From Palsa-1447 sp964509885 (GTDB taxonomy: Bacteria; Verrucomicrobiota; Verrucomicrobiia; Opitutales; Opitutaceae), in assembly GCA_964509885.1 (NCBI GenBank), contig CAZDZL010000011.1, positions 15,183-79,182 on the forward strand: a stretch of 64,000 nt of DNA. Reading direction: 5' to 3'. Under the pieces are notes generated by a model, which did not search any database, had not been told where the DNA came from, and was given only the letters and a program-made list of their open reading frames with translations. Positions 15,920 to 24,957 of the stretch are shown piece by piece. Numbering within the stretch: position 1 is the stretch's first letter; each line of letters begins with the position of its first letter. The position numbers and the translations under genes are program-made.

Positions 15920-17442
15920 GGCGGGGGGCGGCCGCCTTGCGGACGGGCCTGCTCTCGGCGGCACTCGCGCTCGCGGCGGCGAGGGTCCTGGGCTCGTCGG
16001 GCGTCGTCTTTGACGATCGCCGCGGCGACGGCGTCCGCCTGCCGGGCGAGCGCGGCATCGCCTCCGTCGAGGTGTCCAACGGGGTGGACATCGCCCTGAC
16101 CGACGCGGGCGGGGAGTACACGCTTCCCGACCGGCCCGGGGCCACGGTCTTCGTGATCAAGCCCAGGGGCTGGCGACCGCCGGTGGACGCTGACAACCTG
16201 CCCCAGTTCCACGCGCAACCGGGTGCGGCCGGGTGGCGAAATTTCCCTCTGCGCCGGGTGGACGAGCCCGATTCCCTGCGGGCGCTGGTGCTGACGGACC
16301 CGCAGCCCTCCTCCGGGGCCGAGGTGGGTTATCTCGCCAAGGGCCTCGTCGCGGGCCTCGGGCGGCCCGGGGGCATCGCCTTCGGCGTCACGCTCGGCGA
16401 CGTCGTGTACGACAGGCCCGACCTCTTCGGCGCCGTGAACGGCGCGCTGGGCAGGATCGGGGTCCCCTGGTACAGCCTGCCGGGCAACCACGACCTCGCG
16501 CTCGGCACGCCGGACGAGCGCGCGGCGGTGGCTCCGTTCGAGTCGGTCTACGGCCCGTCGACCTTCGCCTTCCACGCGGGCCCCGCGCTCTTCGTGGCCC
16601 TGGACGACGTGCGGCCGCTCGGGGGCCCGCGCTACGTCGGCGGCCTCCGGGATGAGCAGTTCGCCTTCATCGGGAACCTGCTTCAGGACTCTCCCGCGGC
16701 CGAATGGGTCGTCCTCATGCTGCACATCCCGCTCTTCTCGCCCGACCCGTCGGGGACCGAGGGGTTCAGGGCGGCCGACCGGCTGAGGCTGTTCGAGCTC
16801 CTGAAGGGCCGCGCGCGCGTCCTCATCCTCTCCGGCCACACGCACTACCAGCGGCACGTGACGCACGGGCCCGCGGACGGGTGGACCGGGGCGAACCCCA
16901 TCGAGGAGTACAACGTGGCCGCCGCGTGCGGCGGATTCTGGGGCGGCCCGCGCGACGCGGAGGGGATCCCGGTCGCGACGATGTGGGACGGAACGCCGCC
17001 GGGATACGCGGTCCTCGGCTTCATGGGGGACACGGTCTCCCTCGACTACGTCCCGTCGCGGATGCCGGCCGACCACCAGATGTCCCTGCACGCTCCCGAC
17101 GTCGTCGCGCCGGGCCAGGGCTTCGTCCCGTTCTACGCCAACGTGTTCAACGGCCACGACGGCTGGGCCGTTGAGGCGCGCGTCGACGACCGGGCCTGGA
17201 ACCCCATGCGCCGGATACTGGGCTGGGACCCGTCCTACGCCGCCGACTTCCTGGCGCAGGACACGGCCGCGCAGCCGCGGCCCTGGCCGAGGCTTCCCGA
17301 GCCCGCCGTCTGCTACCACCTCTGGCGCGGGGCGCTGCCCGCGGACCTCGCGCCCGGCAGGCACGTGCTCCATGTCCGCGCGACGGAGCCGGGCGGCCGT
17401 GTCCACGATTCGGAGCGCCCGGTGGACATCGTGCGGCCCTGA
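15916..17442 (+). CDS. Secreted calcineurin-like metallophosphoesterase
   Basis: The 508-residue protein has a signal peptide (residues 1-26), an N-terminal beta-sandwich (Metallophos_N-like, about 30-115), a metal-dependent phosphoesterase domain and a C-terminal beta domain (Metallophos_C-like, from about 385). The metal-binding motifs are present: TDPQ as the first motif (DxQ, as in this subfamily, in place of the usual DxH), GDVVYD, GNHD, MLHIP and GHTHYQRH. It should hydrolyse phosphate esters in the periplasm or outside the cell. The start overlaps the aldo-keto reductase stop (ATGA), showing coupling. Confidence 0.9.
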   Translation: MRRGAAALRTGLLSAALALAAARVLGSSGVVFDDRRGDGVRLPGERGIASVEVSNGVDIALTDAGGEYTLPDRPGATVFVIKPRGWRPPVDADNLPQFHAQPGAAGWRNFPLRRVDEPDSLRALVLTDPQPSSGAEVGYLAKGLVAGLGRPGGIAFGVTLGDVVYDRPDLFGAVNGALGRIGVPWYSLPGNHDLALGTPDERAAVAPFESVYGPSTFAFHAGPALFVALDDVRPLGGPRYVGGLRDEQFAFIGNLLQDSPAAEWVVLMLHIPLFSPDPSGTEGFRAADRLRLFELLKGRARVLILSGHTHYQRHVTHGPADGWTGANPIEEYNVAAACGGFWGGPRDAEGIPVATMWDGTPPGYAVLGFMGDTVSLDYVPSRMPADHQMSLHAPDVVAPGQGFVPFYANVFNGHDGWAVEARVDDRAWNPMRRILGWDPSYAADFLAQDTAAQPRPWPRLPEPAVCYHLWRGALPADLAPGRHVLHVRATEPGGRVHDSERPVDIVRP

Positions 17443-17544
17443 GCGCGGCCGGGGGGCCGCCGCCCCGGTACATGCTTTTGCGTACGAATACTTCATGACG
17501 GCCCCGGGATTCAGCATTTCATCCCCCGGGTCGCCCCTGGCCCG

Positions 17545-20500
17545 ATGCACCTGGTCCGCTCCATCGCAGGCAGTGCCCTCCTCTGGATCGCCTCCCGGGA
17601 GGCGGCGGCATTCGCGGACGGCGCGGGCGACTGGAGGCTGGGGACGGCGGGCCTGCCGCCGATGCGGGTGTTCACCGCGCGCGACACCGGGGCCGCGACC
17701 ATGGCCTGGTCGGCGGCGCAGGACCCTTCGGGAACGCTCTATTTCGGGTGCGACTCGGTGATCTCGTTCGACGGGGACCGCTGGCGGCCGCTCGCCATGG
17801 ATCCCACCTACCTCGTCCGCGGCCTGGACGTCGGGCCGAACGGCCGCATCTGGGTGGCCGGGGTGAACCAGATCGGCTGGTTCGACCCGGCGCCGCAGGG
17901 CGGACTCGAGTACCACTCCCTCATGCCGCGCCTACCCGCCGGCGCGGCGGAGCTCGGGGACGTCTGGAGGGTGTACGCCCAGGGTGACGACATCGCGATC
18001 TTCGTGGCCCGGGAGAGGGTCCTTCGCTGGGACGGCAGGAAGATCTCGTCATGGGAGTATCCCGGGATGCACCTGTTGTGGTCGACGCGCACGGCGAGGT
18101 CGGTGTACGTGCACTATCCCCCGATCGGGCTCCTGAGGATCGGGCCCGACGGGCCTTCGCTCGCCGCAGGCGCGTCCGCGATCGGCTCCTCGGAGGTGCG
18201 CTGGCTGGATGACTCCGGGGAGGACTGGCTCCTCCTCACGTCCCAGGGTTTCAAGAGGCTCCGGGGCGGCGCCTGCACGCCGCTCGACACGGACGCCTCC
18301 GCGTTCGTGCGCGCGAACACACCGACCTCCGTGGTGCCGCTCGCCGACGGCTCGCTTGCCGTCGGCACTCTCCAGGGAGGGATCGCCCTCGTCGGCCGCG
18401 GCGGGGACGTCCGGCGCGTCTTCAACACCGCCTCTGGGCTGCCAGCCAACCAGGTCTACTCGCTCTTTGTGGACAGGGACGGGGCGCTCTGGGGGATGGG
18501 GCCCTCGAACATCGTCCGGCTCGCCCTGCGCTCGGGCACCGCGGTCTACGGCCGGACAAGCGGGTATCCACCCGGGGGCTGCGACACCCTCGCGGAGTCG
18601 TCGGGCTCGGTCTTCGCCGTATCGCACAGCGGGATCTTCCGGCTCGGTGCCGACCCGGGCACGGGGGGCGCCGGCCTCTTCGCCCCGCTCGGAGCCACGA
18701 GCAGCCGGTTCTACAGCCTGATGTCGACGCCGCAGGGACTCGCCATCGGGCACGTCCGCGGCCTCGGCCTATGGTCCTCCGGAAAAATGGAGCCTGTGCC
18801 CAACCTTGAGGACGCCGTCTTCCGGATAAACCCGTCGCGCTCCAAGCCCGGCAGGATCCTCGCCTCGCTCCTGGAGCGCGTCGTCAGCGTCGACCCGGTG
18901 ACGGGGGCGTCGGCCATCGTCGCCGACTCCCTTCCCGACTACGGGGACACGGTGGTCGAGGAGCCCTCGGGGAGGCTGTGGATCGGCACTCCCTCGCGGG
19001 GGCTGTTCACCGCGGGCCCCGGCGCCACGAGGGCGGGGCCCGCGAGGCTCGGCCCCGGGCCCCTACCCGCCCCCGGACCCGTCTTCGTGAGCCGCGCGGG
19101 CCCGGCGGTCGTGGCGGTGGCAAAGGGGGCCGCCTATGTTCTGGACGGGGCGTCGGGGTCCTTCCGGCCCGTCGCCGGGTTTCCCGCAGGGGTTCCCATC
19201 GCCGTGTCCAACGCGGACAGCGGCGGCGCCGTTTGGGCGGCGCTGGACCCGGAGGCGGGCGGGCACTCGCCGCGCCTCGGGCGCATAGCCCCCGCGAAGG
19301 ACGGCGCCGCATGGATTCCCCAGTCGCTCGAGGGCCTCTCGGGCCTCGGGTCGCTGCTCGGGCTTCGCGTCGTCAGCCTTCCCGACCGCGACGAACTCTG
19401 GATCACCGGGACGGAATCCCTCCTGCGCGCCGGTCCCGACGCCCTGTCCCGGCACACCCCGCCGCGCCGGCCGACGATCCGCGCCCGAGTGATGGTCGAC
19501 GGCAAAGGTGCCGGCGGAGCGATCGGCGGCGCGCTGCCCTACTCGACCCGCGGCCTCCACATCGAGTACAGCTCTCTCGACTACGGCATGCGCGAGTCGG
19601 AGCGTTACCAGACGATGCTGGGCGGGGCCGAGAACGAGTGGTCCCCGCCGACCGACTCCGCCGACCGGGATGTCTCGGGGCTGCGCGAGGGGAGCTATGA
19701 CTTCAGGGTCCGGCTCGTGACCGACTCGGGCGAGGCCGGGGAGGCCGCGCTGTACCACTTCGACATCGCGCCTCCCTGGTGGCGGACCCTCCTCGCCCGG
19801 CTCTCGTTCGCGTCCGCGGGCGGCCTCGGCGTCCTCGGGCTCCTCAGGCTGCGGACCCGCTCCCTGAAGCGCCGGGCCCAGGTGCTCGAGAGGATGGTGC
19901 GCCAGCGCACCGAGGAGCTCCACAAGGCCAACGCCGCCAAGACCGAGTTTGTCGCGAGCATGAGCCACGAGATCCGCAACCCGATGGGCGGCATACTGGC
20001 GTCCGCGATCGAGCTGGCTGAGACGCCCCTCGAGCCCGGCCAGCGCAGGCTCGTCACCACCATCAGCAGCTGCGGCACGTTCCTCGCGTCGCTCGTGGAG
20101 GACGTGCTCGACTTCGCGGCCATCGAGGCTGGGGCCTACAAGGTCGCGCCCTCGCCGTTCAGCCCCCTCGAGGTCCTGGATAACGTCGTGAAGATGCTCG
20201 AGCCGAGGGCGTCGGGGGCCAGGATGGGCGCCTTCGCCGACCCGGCGCTGCCGGAGCGCATCGTGGGCGACGCGGCGCGGATCCAGCAGGTGATCGTCAA
20301 CTTCGCGGCCAACTCGCTCAAGTTCGGCGGCCGCGACGTGAGGCTCGAGGCGCGCCCCGACGGCGGGCACGTCGTCTTCTCGGTCGCCGACGACGGGATC
20401 GGCATCCCGCCCGAGGAGCAGGAGAACCTCTTCATCCGGTTCTCCCGCCTGAAGTCCGCCCGCAACTCGGCGATACCCGGGACGGGCCTCGGGCTGGCCG

Positions 20501-21420
20501 TCAGCCGCGCGCTCGCCGAGCGCATGGGCGGCACGGTCGGCTTCGCCACCGAGCCCGGCCGCGGATCGACGTTCTTCCTTCGGCTACCCCTCGAGGTGGC
20601 GGCGGCGGCCTCCCCCGGGCCCAGCGCGTTCAGCGCGCGCGGCGCGCGCGCCCTCGTGGTGGAGGACATCGACTACAACGCGCGGGCCCTCGGCCTGATG
20701 CTCGGTCGGCTCGGGTTCGAGGTCGACTTCGCCGGGGACGGGGACGAGGCGCTGGCCAAGCTCTCGGATACGGGCTACCTCGCCGTGTTCCTCGACTGCG
20801 ACCTGCCGCGGGTGAGCGGGGTCGAGGTCGCCCGCCGGCTGCGCGCATCGGAGGCCCGCGGCGCCCGGACGCTGATCGTCGCGACCACGGCCCTCTCGAC
20901 CGCGGAGGATCGCAACGCCTGCCTCGCCGCGGGCATGGACGCCTTCATCGCCAAGCCCATCACGCCGGAGAAGCTCCGCGCTGTCCTCGCGGAGCACGGC
21001 GGATCCGACATCGAGGCGCCGGCATCCGCGCCGCAGGGTCCCGACGGGCCGGCTGCCCCGGGGATCAAGCTGGACCTCATCCTTCATCTTGCCGGTGGAT
21101 CGCGGGAGGCCCTTGCGCGGGAGATCGCGGGTTTCACCGGGTCCCTCGACGAGGCCGTGCGCGGCGTCGCGTCAGCCCGCGCCTCGGGCTCCCGCCCGGC
21201 GGTCTCCTCCGCGGCCCACCGCGTGCTCTCGCTCGCGCGGATGGTCGGGGCCGACGACCTGGCGGCGACCGCCGCCGACATCCAGGACTACGCCTCCGCC
21301 TACACCGAAAAAGAGCTCTCCGAGGAGGTCGCCGCGCTGGACCGGCACGCCGCCGAGCTGCGCGGCGAGCTTGCCGGCCGCGCGCTGGCCGCGCCGCTCA
21401 ATCCTTTTTCGGCTTCCTGA
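17545..21420 (+). CDS. Hybrid sensor histidine kinase with Reg_prop propeller, receiver and Hpt
   Basis: The 1291-residue one-protein phosphorelay has a signal peptide at 1-25, a periplasmic two-propeller region of Reg_prop type (about 30-640) and a Y_Y_Y domain (about 655-745). One membrane helix (about 750-772), a coiled coil, HisKA with His808 (SMSHEIRNPMGG) and an ATPase domain (DDGIGIP, GTGLGLAVS) follow. A receiver has phospho-acceptor Asp1084 (FLDCDLP), and a C-terminal Hpt domain has His1225 (AAHRVLSLARM). Related kinases in Bacteroidetes and Verrucomicrobia sense oligosaccharides. Those in Bacteroidetes usually end in an AraC domain; this one ends in Hpt and so must pass phosphate to a separate regulator. 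Its last 23 bases overlap the converging cytochrome b562-like gene. Confidence 0.93.
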   Translation: MHLVRSIAGSALLWIASREAAAFADGAGDWRLGTAGLPPMRVFTARDTGAATMAWSAAQDPSGTLYFGCDSVISFDGDRWRPLAMDPTYLVRGLDVGPNGRIWVAGVNQIGWFDPAPQGGLEYHSLMPRLPAGAAELGDVWRVYAQGDDIAIFVARERVLRWDGRKISSWEYPGMHLLWSTRTARSVYVHYPPIGLLRIGPDGPSLAAGASAIGSSEVRWLDDSGEDWLLLTSQGFKRLRGGACTPLDTDASAFVRANTPTSVVPLADGSLAVGTLQGGIALVGRGGDVRRVFNTASGLPANQVYSLFVDRDGALWGMGPSNIVRLALRSGTAVYGRTSGYPPGGCDTLAESSGSVFAVSHSGIFRLGADPGTGGAGLFAPLGATSSRFYSLMSTPQGLAIGHVRGLGLWSSGKMEPVPNLEDAVFRINPSRSKPGRILASLLERVVSVDPVTGASAIVADSLPDYGDTVVEEPSGRLWIGTPSRGLFTAGPGATRAGPARLGPGPLPAPGPVFVSRAGPAVVAVAKGAAYVLDGASGSFRPVAGFPAGVPIAVSNADSGGAVWAALDPEAGGHSPRLGRIAPAKDGAAWIPQSLEGLSGLGSLLGLRVVSLPDRDELWITGTESLLRAGPDALSRHTPPRRPTIRARVMVDGKGAGGAIGGALPYSTRGLHIEYSSLDYGMRESERYQTMLGGAENEWSPPTDSADRDVSGLREGSYDFRVRLVTDSGEAGEAALYHFDIAPPWWRTLLARLSFASAGGLGVLGLLRLRTRSLKRRAQVLERMVRQRTEELHKANAAKTEFVASMSHEIRNPMGGILASAIELAETPLEPGQRRLVTTISSCGTFLASLVEDVLDFAAIEAGAYKVAPSPFSPLEVLDNVVKMLEPRASGARMGAFADPALPERIVGDAARIQQVIVNFAANSLKFGGRDVRLEARPDGGHVVFSVADDGIGIPPEEQENLFIRFSRLKSARNSAIPGTGLGLAVSRALAERMGGTVGFATEPGRGSTFFLRLPLEVAAAASPGPSAFSARGARALVVEDIDYNARALGLMLGRLGFEVDFAGDGDEALAKLSDTGYLAVFLDCDLPRVSGVEVARRLRASEARGARTLIVATTALSTAEDRNACLAAGMDAFIAKPITPEKLRAVLAEHGGSDIEAPASAPQGPDGPAAPGIKLDLILHLAGGSREALAREIAGFTGSLDEAVRGVASARASGSRPAVSSAAHRVLSLARMVGADDLAATAADIQDYASAYTEKELSEEVAALDRHAAELRGELAGRALAAPLNPFSAS

Positions 21421-21892
21421 ATTCCTTGTGGTCCTTCTTCTCGAGGTCGAAGATCTCGGCGACGATCTTGGCCGCGTCGTCATTCTTGCCGGCCGTGAGC
21501 GCCGCGGAAAGCTTCGTGAACTCGTCCATCATGGCCTTCATGCCCGCCTTGTAGTCGTCCACGAACTTGGCCTGCTGGTCCGCAGGGAGGTCCGCGGCCT
21601 TCTCCGGCGTGAAGTCCAGGGCCTCCTTGGCCGCCGTCTGCATCGTGGCGACGAGCTCGAGGGAGGAGGCGTTCTGGGCCGGATCGGCCACCTGCTTCCT
21701 CAGCTTCCGGAACGCCTTGTTCATCCGGCTCATCCTCATCTCGAGGTCGGTCTTCTTGTCGTCGTCAGGCGCGGCGGGCGCGACGTTGGGGGCGGACGGC
21801 GGCGCCGCGGGCGGCGGGCTGGCCGGCGTGTCGGCCCGGCACAGGACCGGCAGGAGGAACGCGAGGGCGATGAGGGAGGCGCGGATCTTCAT
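21398..21892 (-). CDS. Cytochrome b562-like periplasmic protein
   Basis: The 164-residue protein has a signal peptide (1-20), a Pro/Ala-rich linker (22-44) and a helical domain. The domain begins TDLEMRMSRMNKAFRKL and ends with DLEKKDHKEFRK. Aligned by eye with E. coli cytochrome b562, Met54 matches the axial ligand Met7 and His155 matches His102, with similar helix spacing. Haem binding is therefore plausible. Family members without haem also exist, and no c-type CxxCH motif is present. It is a possible periplasmic electron carrier; its partner is unknown. The 3' end overlaps the hybrid kinase gene on the other strand by 23 bases. Confidence 0.7.
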   Translation of the reverse strand: MKIRASLIALAFLLPVLCRADTPASPPPAAPPSAPNVAPAAPDDDKKTDLEMRMSRMNKAFRKLRKQVADPAQNASSLELVATMQTAAKEALDFTPEKAADLPADQQAKFVDDYKAGMKAMMDEFTKLSAALTAGKNDDAAKIVAEIFDLEKKDHKEFRKPKKD

Positions 21893-21965
21893 GTGCGGGA
21901 GCGTCTGGGTTGGGCGGGGATGGAAGGCGGAACGTTAGGCAAGACGTCTGGCCGGGCAATTCGAT

Positions 21966-22727
21966 TCAGGACGGCCGGGCCGGGCTCGCCGGGCCCTGGC
22001 GCCCGAGGCCGTGGATGAGGATTGCCGCGGCCGCGGAGACGTTGAGCGACTCCACCCGGCCGCTTCCCGGTATGGTCGCAAGGCGCGTGCAGGCCGACTC
22101 CACCTCGGGGGCGAGCCCGTGCTCCTCGTTGCCGAGGACGAGGGCCCACGGGGCACCGGGTGCGCCGCCCGCCTCGAGGGCGCCGCCCCGCGTCGCTGCA
22201 CCGACGACGTCGAAGCCCGCGGCAGCGAGGAGCCTGAGGAAGGGCGCGACCTCAGGGACCGACCGCACCTCGATCGCATCCAGGCCGCCCTCGGCGACAC
22301 GGTAGGCCGCGGGCCCGGGCCGCGCGGAGGCGGGGTCCCCCGCGATCACGATCCTCGGGACGCCGAGGTAGGCGGCCGTCCTCGCGATGGCCCCCAGGTT
22401 GTGGGCGTTTCCCACCCGGTCCAGGACGACGACGTTCTCGCGCCGCCGGCCCCAGGCCGCGGCGTCAGGAGCCCCGGCAACCCGCGGCGGCGGCTCCTCG
22501 ACCACGGCGACGATCCCGCCGTGGTGCATGGAGTCCGCGATCTTCGCCAGCTCAGCGGGCTCGACGCACCGGTAGACCTTGCGCGCACCCGCGAGCGCGC
22601 GGCACATCAGGCCGACCTTCTTCGACGTGGGCCGGTCAAAGAACAGGCGCACGATCGAGGACGAGTCCCTGCGGAAGCGGGAGCGGACGGCGGCCAGGCC
22701 GCAGATGGCGATCTCGCCCTCCTTCAT
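21966..22727 (-). CDS. SpoU/TrmH-family RNA 2'-O-methyltransferase
   Basis: The 253-residue protein has an N-terminal substrate-binding domain (about 1-95) and a SPOUT methyltransferase domain. Motif 1 is DRVGNAHNLGAIARTAAYLG, motif 2 is LVLGNEEHGL and motif 3 is IPGSGRVESLNVSAAAAI, forming the knotted SAM site. It should methylate ribose of rRNA or tRNA; which site cannot be told. The ATG at 22727 overlaps the upstream RlmM-like gene stop (ATGA), so both RNA methyltransferases are coupled. A longer reading frame to 22898 lies inside the upstream gene and is rejected. Confidence 0.9.
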   Translation of the reverse strand: MKEGEIAICGLAAVRSRFRRDSSSIVRLFFDRPTSKKVGLMCRALAGARKVYRCVEPAELAKIADSMHHGGIVAVVEEPPPRVAGAPDAAAWGRRRENVVVLDRVGNAHNLGAIARTAAYLGVPRIVIAGDPASARPGPAAYRVAEGGLDAIEVRSVPEVAPFLRLLAAAGFDVVGAATRGGALEAGGAPGAPWALVLGNEEHGLAPEVESACTRLATIPGSGRVESLNVSAAAAILIHGLGRQGPASPARPS

Positions 22728-23749
22728 CGGGCGGCGGTGCCGGTCACGGTGAACTCCTCGCGGTCGTGGTACAGGTGCGTGATCCTGACCCCGGAAGCAT
22801 GCTTGGCAAACGGCGAATCCGGCGAGCGAAGCTCGGCGAGGAGCGAGATGGGGTCGACGCGGCCGAACTTCAGGTTGATGACGAAGCGCCGGCACCATCC
22901 CCCGGCGAGCCAGGGCCGGACGATGGACTGGAGCACCTTGTGCGGGTCCTCCAGCATGTCGCTGAAGAGCCAGTCGTAGACGGCCTCCCTGCCCGGGCTG
23001 AAGCCGAACGCGTCATCGCGCCTGTGGTCGATGAGCGGGTTGCCGAGCGCGCCCCCCTTCATCGGCCCGTTGTCGACGGCCACGACGCGCGCGCCCCGCT
23101 TCGCGGCGCTGTAGCTCCAGCCGCCTGGGGCCGCACCGAGGTCGCAGACGCTCTCACCCGCTCGCGGCTCGGCGCCGAGGATCCCGTACGCCTCCTCGAC
23201 CTTGAGGTAGGAGCGGGACGGCGCCGCGTCGTCGTCCGCCATCCGGCACGGACCGTTCATGAACGCAGTGCGGGCCACCTGCGCGCTCCCGAAATCCGTG
23301 AACCAGACGAAGAGGCCGCGGGCCGGCCCCACCCGCGGCCGGTCCGCGCAGGCCAGCTTGGCGATCCTTCCCATCTTCCTCTTCAGAAGCTCGTGGAACG
23401 CGGCCTCGACGGACGACACCCGGCGGCCGAGACCGGTGACGTCCTGCCCCCCGGCGAAGAGGCAGGGCCACGGCGCCTCGACGCGCTCGCCCCTCAGGCT
23501 GGCGGCGAAGAGGTCCATGACGCCCTGCGCGAGCTCGTTCACCCGCTCGCCCGATACGGCGGCCGGTTCCTCGAGAACCGCGTGGGGAAACGCGGCCCTG
23601 CGCAGGGCCTTCGCCCCCTCGCCCGGCCCCCCCATCAGCGCCCATCCCGGGCCGCTCCCCGCCACCGGCAGGCCGAGGGCCTCCATCTCCCGCGAGAGCA
23701 GGCCCTCGAATCCGGATTGGCAGACCACGAGGGCCCCGTTGGATGACAT
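22724..23749 (-). CDS. rlmM: 23S rRNA 2'-O-ribose methyltransferase, RlmM-like
   Basis: The 341-residue protein has an N-terminal THUMP-like part and a C-terminal FtsJ-type Rossmann domain. The SAM site is VCDLGAAPGGWSY, and the K-D-K-E tetrad candidates are Lys in SYLKVEEA, Asp in FSDMLEDP, Lys in VINLKFG and Glu in REEFTV. This matches RlmM, which methylates C2498 of 23S rRNA in E. coli. The target in this organism is inferred from the family. It forms an overlapping pair with the SpoU-family gene. Confidence 0.85.
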   Translation of the reverse strand: MSSNGALVVCQSGFEGLLSREMEALGLPVAGSGPGWALMGGPGEGAKALRRAAFPHAVLEEPAAVSGERVNELAQGVMDLFAASLRGERVEAPWPCLFAGGQDVTGLGRRVSSVEAAFHELLKRKMGRIAKLACADRPRVGPARGLFVWFTDFGSAQVARTAFMNGPCRMADDDAAPSRSYLKVEEAYGILGAEPRAGESVCDLGAAPGGWSYSAAKRGARVVAVDNGPMKGGALGNPLIDHRRDDAFGFSPGREAVYDWLFSDMLEDPHKVLQSIVRPWLAGGWCRRFVINLKFGRVDPISLLAELRSPDSPFAKHASGVRITHLYHDREEFTVTGTAAR

Positions 23750-23782
23750 CGGGGCCCAGCCAATCCCAGCCGGGCGAACCGT

Positions 23783-24889
23783 TCAAAGCAAAAGCCCGCG
23801 CGGCAGGACGCCGTGGCCCGCCTCGATGTGGGCCACCGAGATGCGGCTTCCCTCCAGGGTGAAGCCGCCCTCGAAGGGGTTCTCGGCGAGGAACAGCGGC
23901 GTATCGAGGTCGGCGTGCGCGAAACCCCCGAGCCCGGCGGCGAAGCACGCGGATGCCGTCATCGCGAGGATGGACTCGACGTTGCCGCCTATCATGAGCC
24001 CGATCCCCGCCTCCCGGGCCACGGACGCCACGTCGAGGGCCTCCGAGATCCCCGCCTTCATGAGCTTGATGTTGATCACCTGAGCCGCCTGCTCCCGGGC
24101 GACGAGGCGCGCGTCGGCGGCGGTGCTCACAGACTCGTCGGCAGCGACGGTCCACCCGGTCTCCTCGTGGAGGGCGCGCATCCCCGCCAGGTCGCCCTTG
24201 GGGAGCCACTGCTCGAGGAGAAGGGGCGATATCCCCAGCGCCCGCAGCCCACGCACGAGCTGCGAGGCCGCGGCCCGGCTGATCGCGGCGTTGCCGTCAA
24301 GGACCAGGGGAGAGCCCGGCGCCGCCTCGAGGATCGCCGAGATCCGCGCCAGGTCGGCGTCCGGCCCGCCGGGGCCGCCGACCTTCGCCTTGATGACGCG
24401 TATCCCGCGCATCCGGATGAGGCCCGCGGCCGCCCGCGCCTCGTCCGGCGTCCCGGTGGTCACGGTCATGTCCGTCTCGAGCTCGGTGCCGGCGCCCCCG
24501 AAGTGGCGCCAGAGGGAGACCCCGTCCCGGCGGGTGACCGCGTCGAGGAGCGCCGTCTCGAGCGCGCACACGGGGGAGCCCCGCGGCGTCCCGCCCGCGG
24601 AGCGAAGCTCCGCAGAAAGGGCGCGCCACTCCCGCGCGTCGCGCCCCGGCAGCCAGTTTCCCGCGTGCGCGAGCAGCCCCAGGGCGCCCGTCTGCGTCTC
24701 GCCGTTGTAGGCGGGGAACGGCGCCGCCTCCCCGTACCCAAGCGTGCCGTCCGAGAGCTCGACGGTCACGAGGACGTTGGCCGCGGTCTCGAGCGCCCCC
24801 TTGGAGATGCCGAAGGGGGCGAGGAGCGGGATGTCCATGGCGACGGCGCGCACCGAGCGGATCGACGTCGGCTGGAGCTCGAAGGACAT
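23783..24889 (-). CDS. Enolase-superfamily dipeptide epimerase (L-Ala-D/L-Glu type)
   Basis: The 368-residue enzyme has a capping domain and a TIM barrel. Catalytic residues are visible: KxK at 167/169 (IKAKVGG), metal ligands Asp198 (LDGN), Glu226 (LLEQW) and Asp251 (AADES), and Lys275 in NIKLMK. The spacing equals that of Bacillus L-Ala-D/L-Glu epimerase with a constant offset of seven residues, as I recall the family numbering. It should epimerise L-Ala-D-Glu from murein peptides so that the dipeptide can be degraded. A NamZ-type muramidase gene lies nearby on the other strand, which supports a peptidoglycan-recycling role. Confidence 0.88.
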   Translation of the reverse strand: MSFELQPTSIRSVRAVAMDIPLLAPFGISKGALETAANVLVTVELSDGTLGYGEAAPFPAYNGETQTGALGLLAHAGNWLPGRDAREWRALSAELRSAGGTPRGSPVCALETALLDAVTRRDGVSLWRHFGGAGTELETDMTVTTGTPDEARAAAGLIRMRGIRVIKAKVGGPGGPDADLARISAILEAAPGSPLVLDGNAAISRAAASQLVRGLRALGISPLLLEQWLPKGDLAGMRALHEETGWTVAADESVSTAADARLVAREQAAQVINIKLMKAGISEALDVASVAREAGIGLMIGGNVESILAMTASACFAAGLGGFAHADLDTPLFLAENPFEGGFTLEGSRISVAHIEAGHGVLPRGLLL

Positions 24890-24957
24890 GGCGCCATGCT
24901 CCGGCCGCCCGTGATGAATTGCAAACCGGCAGGCCCAGGGTGTAGCAAGCTTGCCGC

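Noticed and set aside
15886..17916. Open frame of 676 codons on the minus strand
   Set aside because: Shadow of the phosphoesterase and the hybrid kinase start; no recognisable protein.
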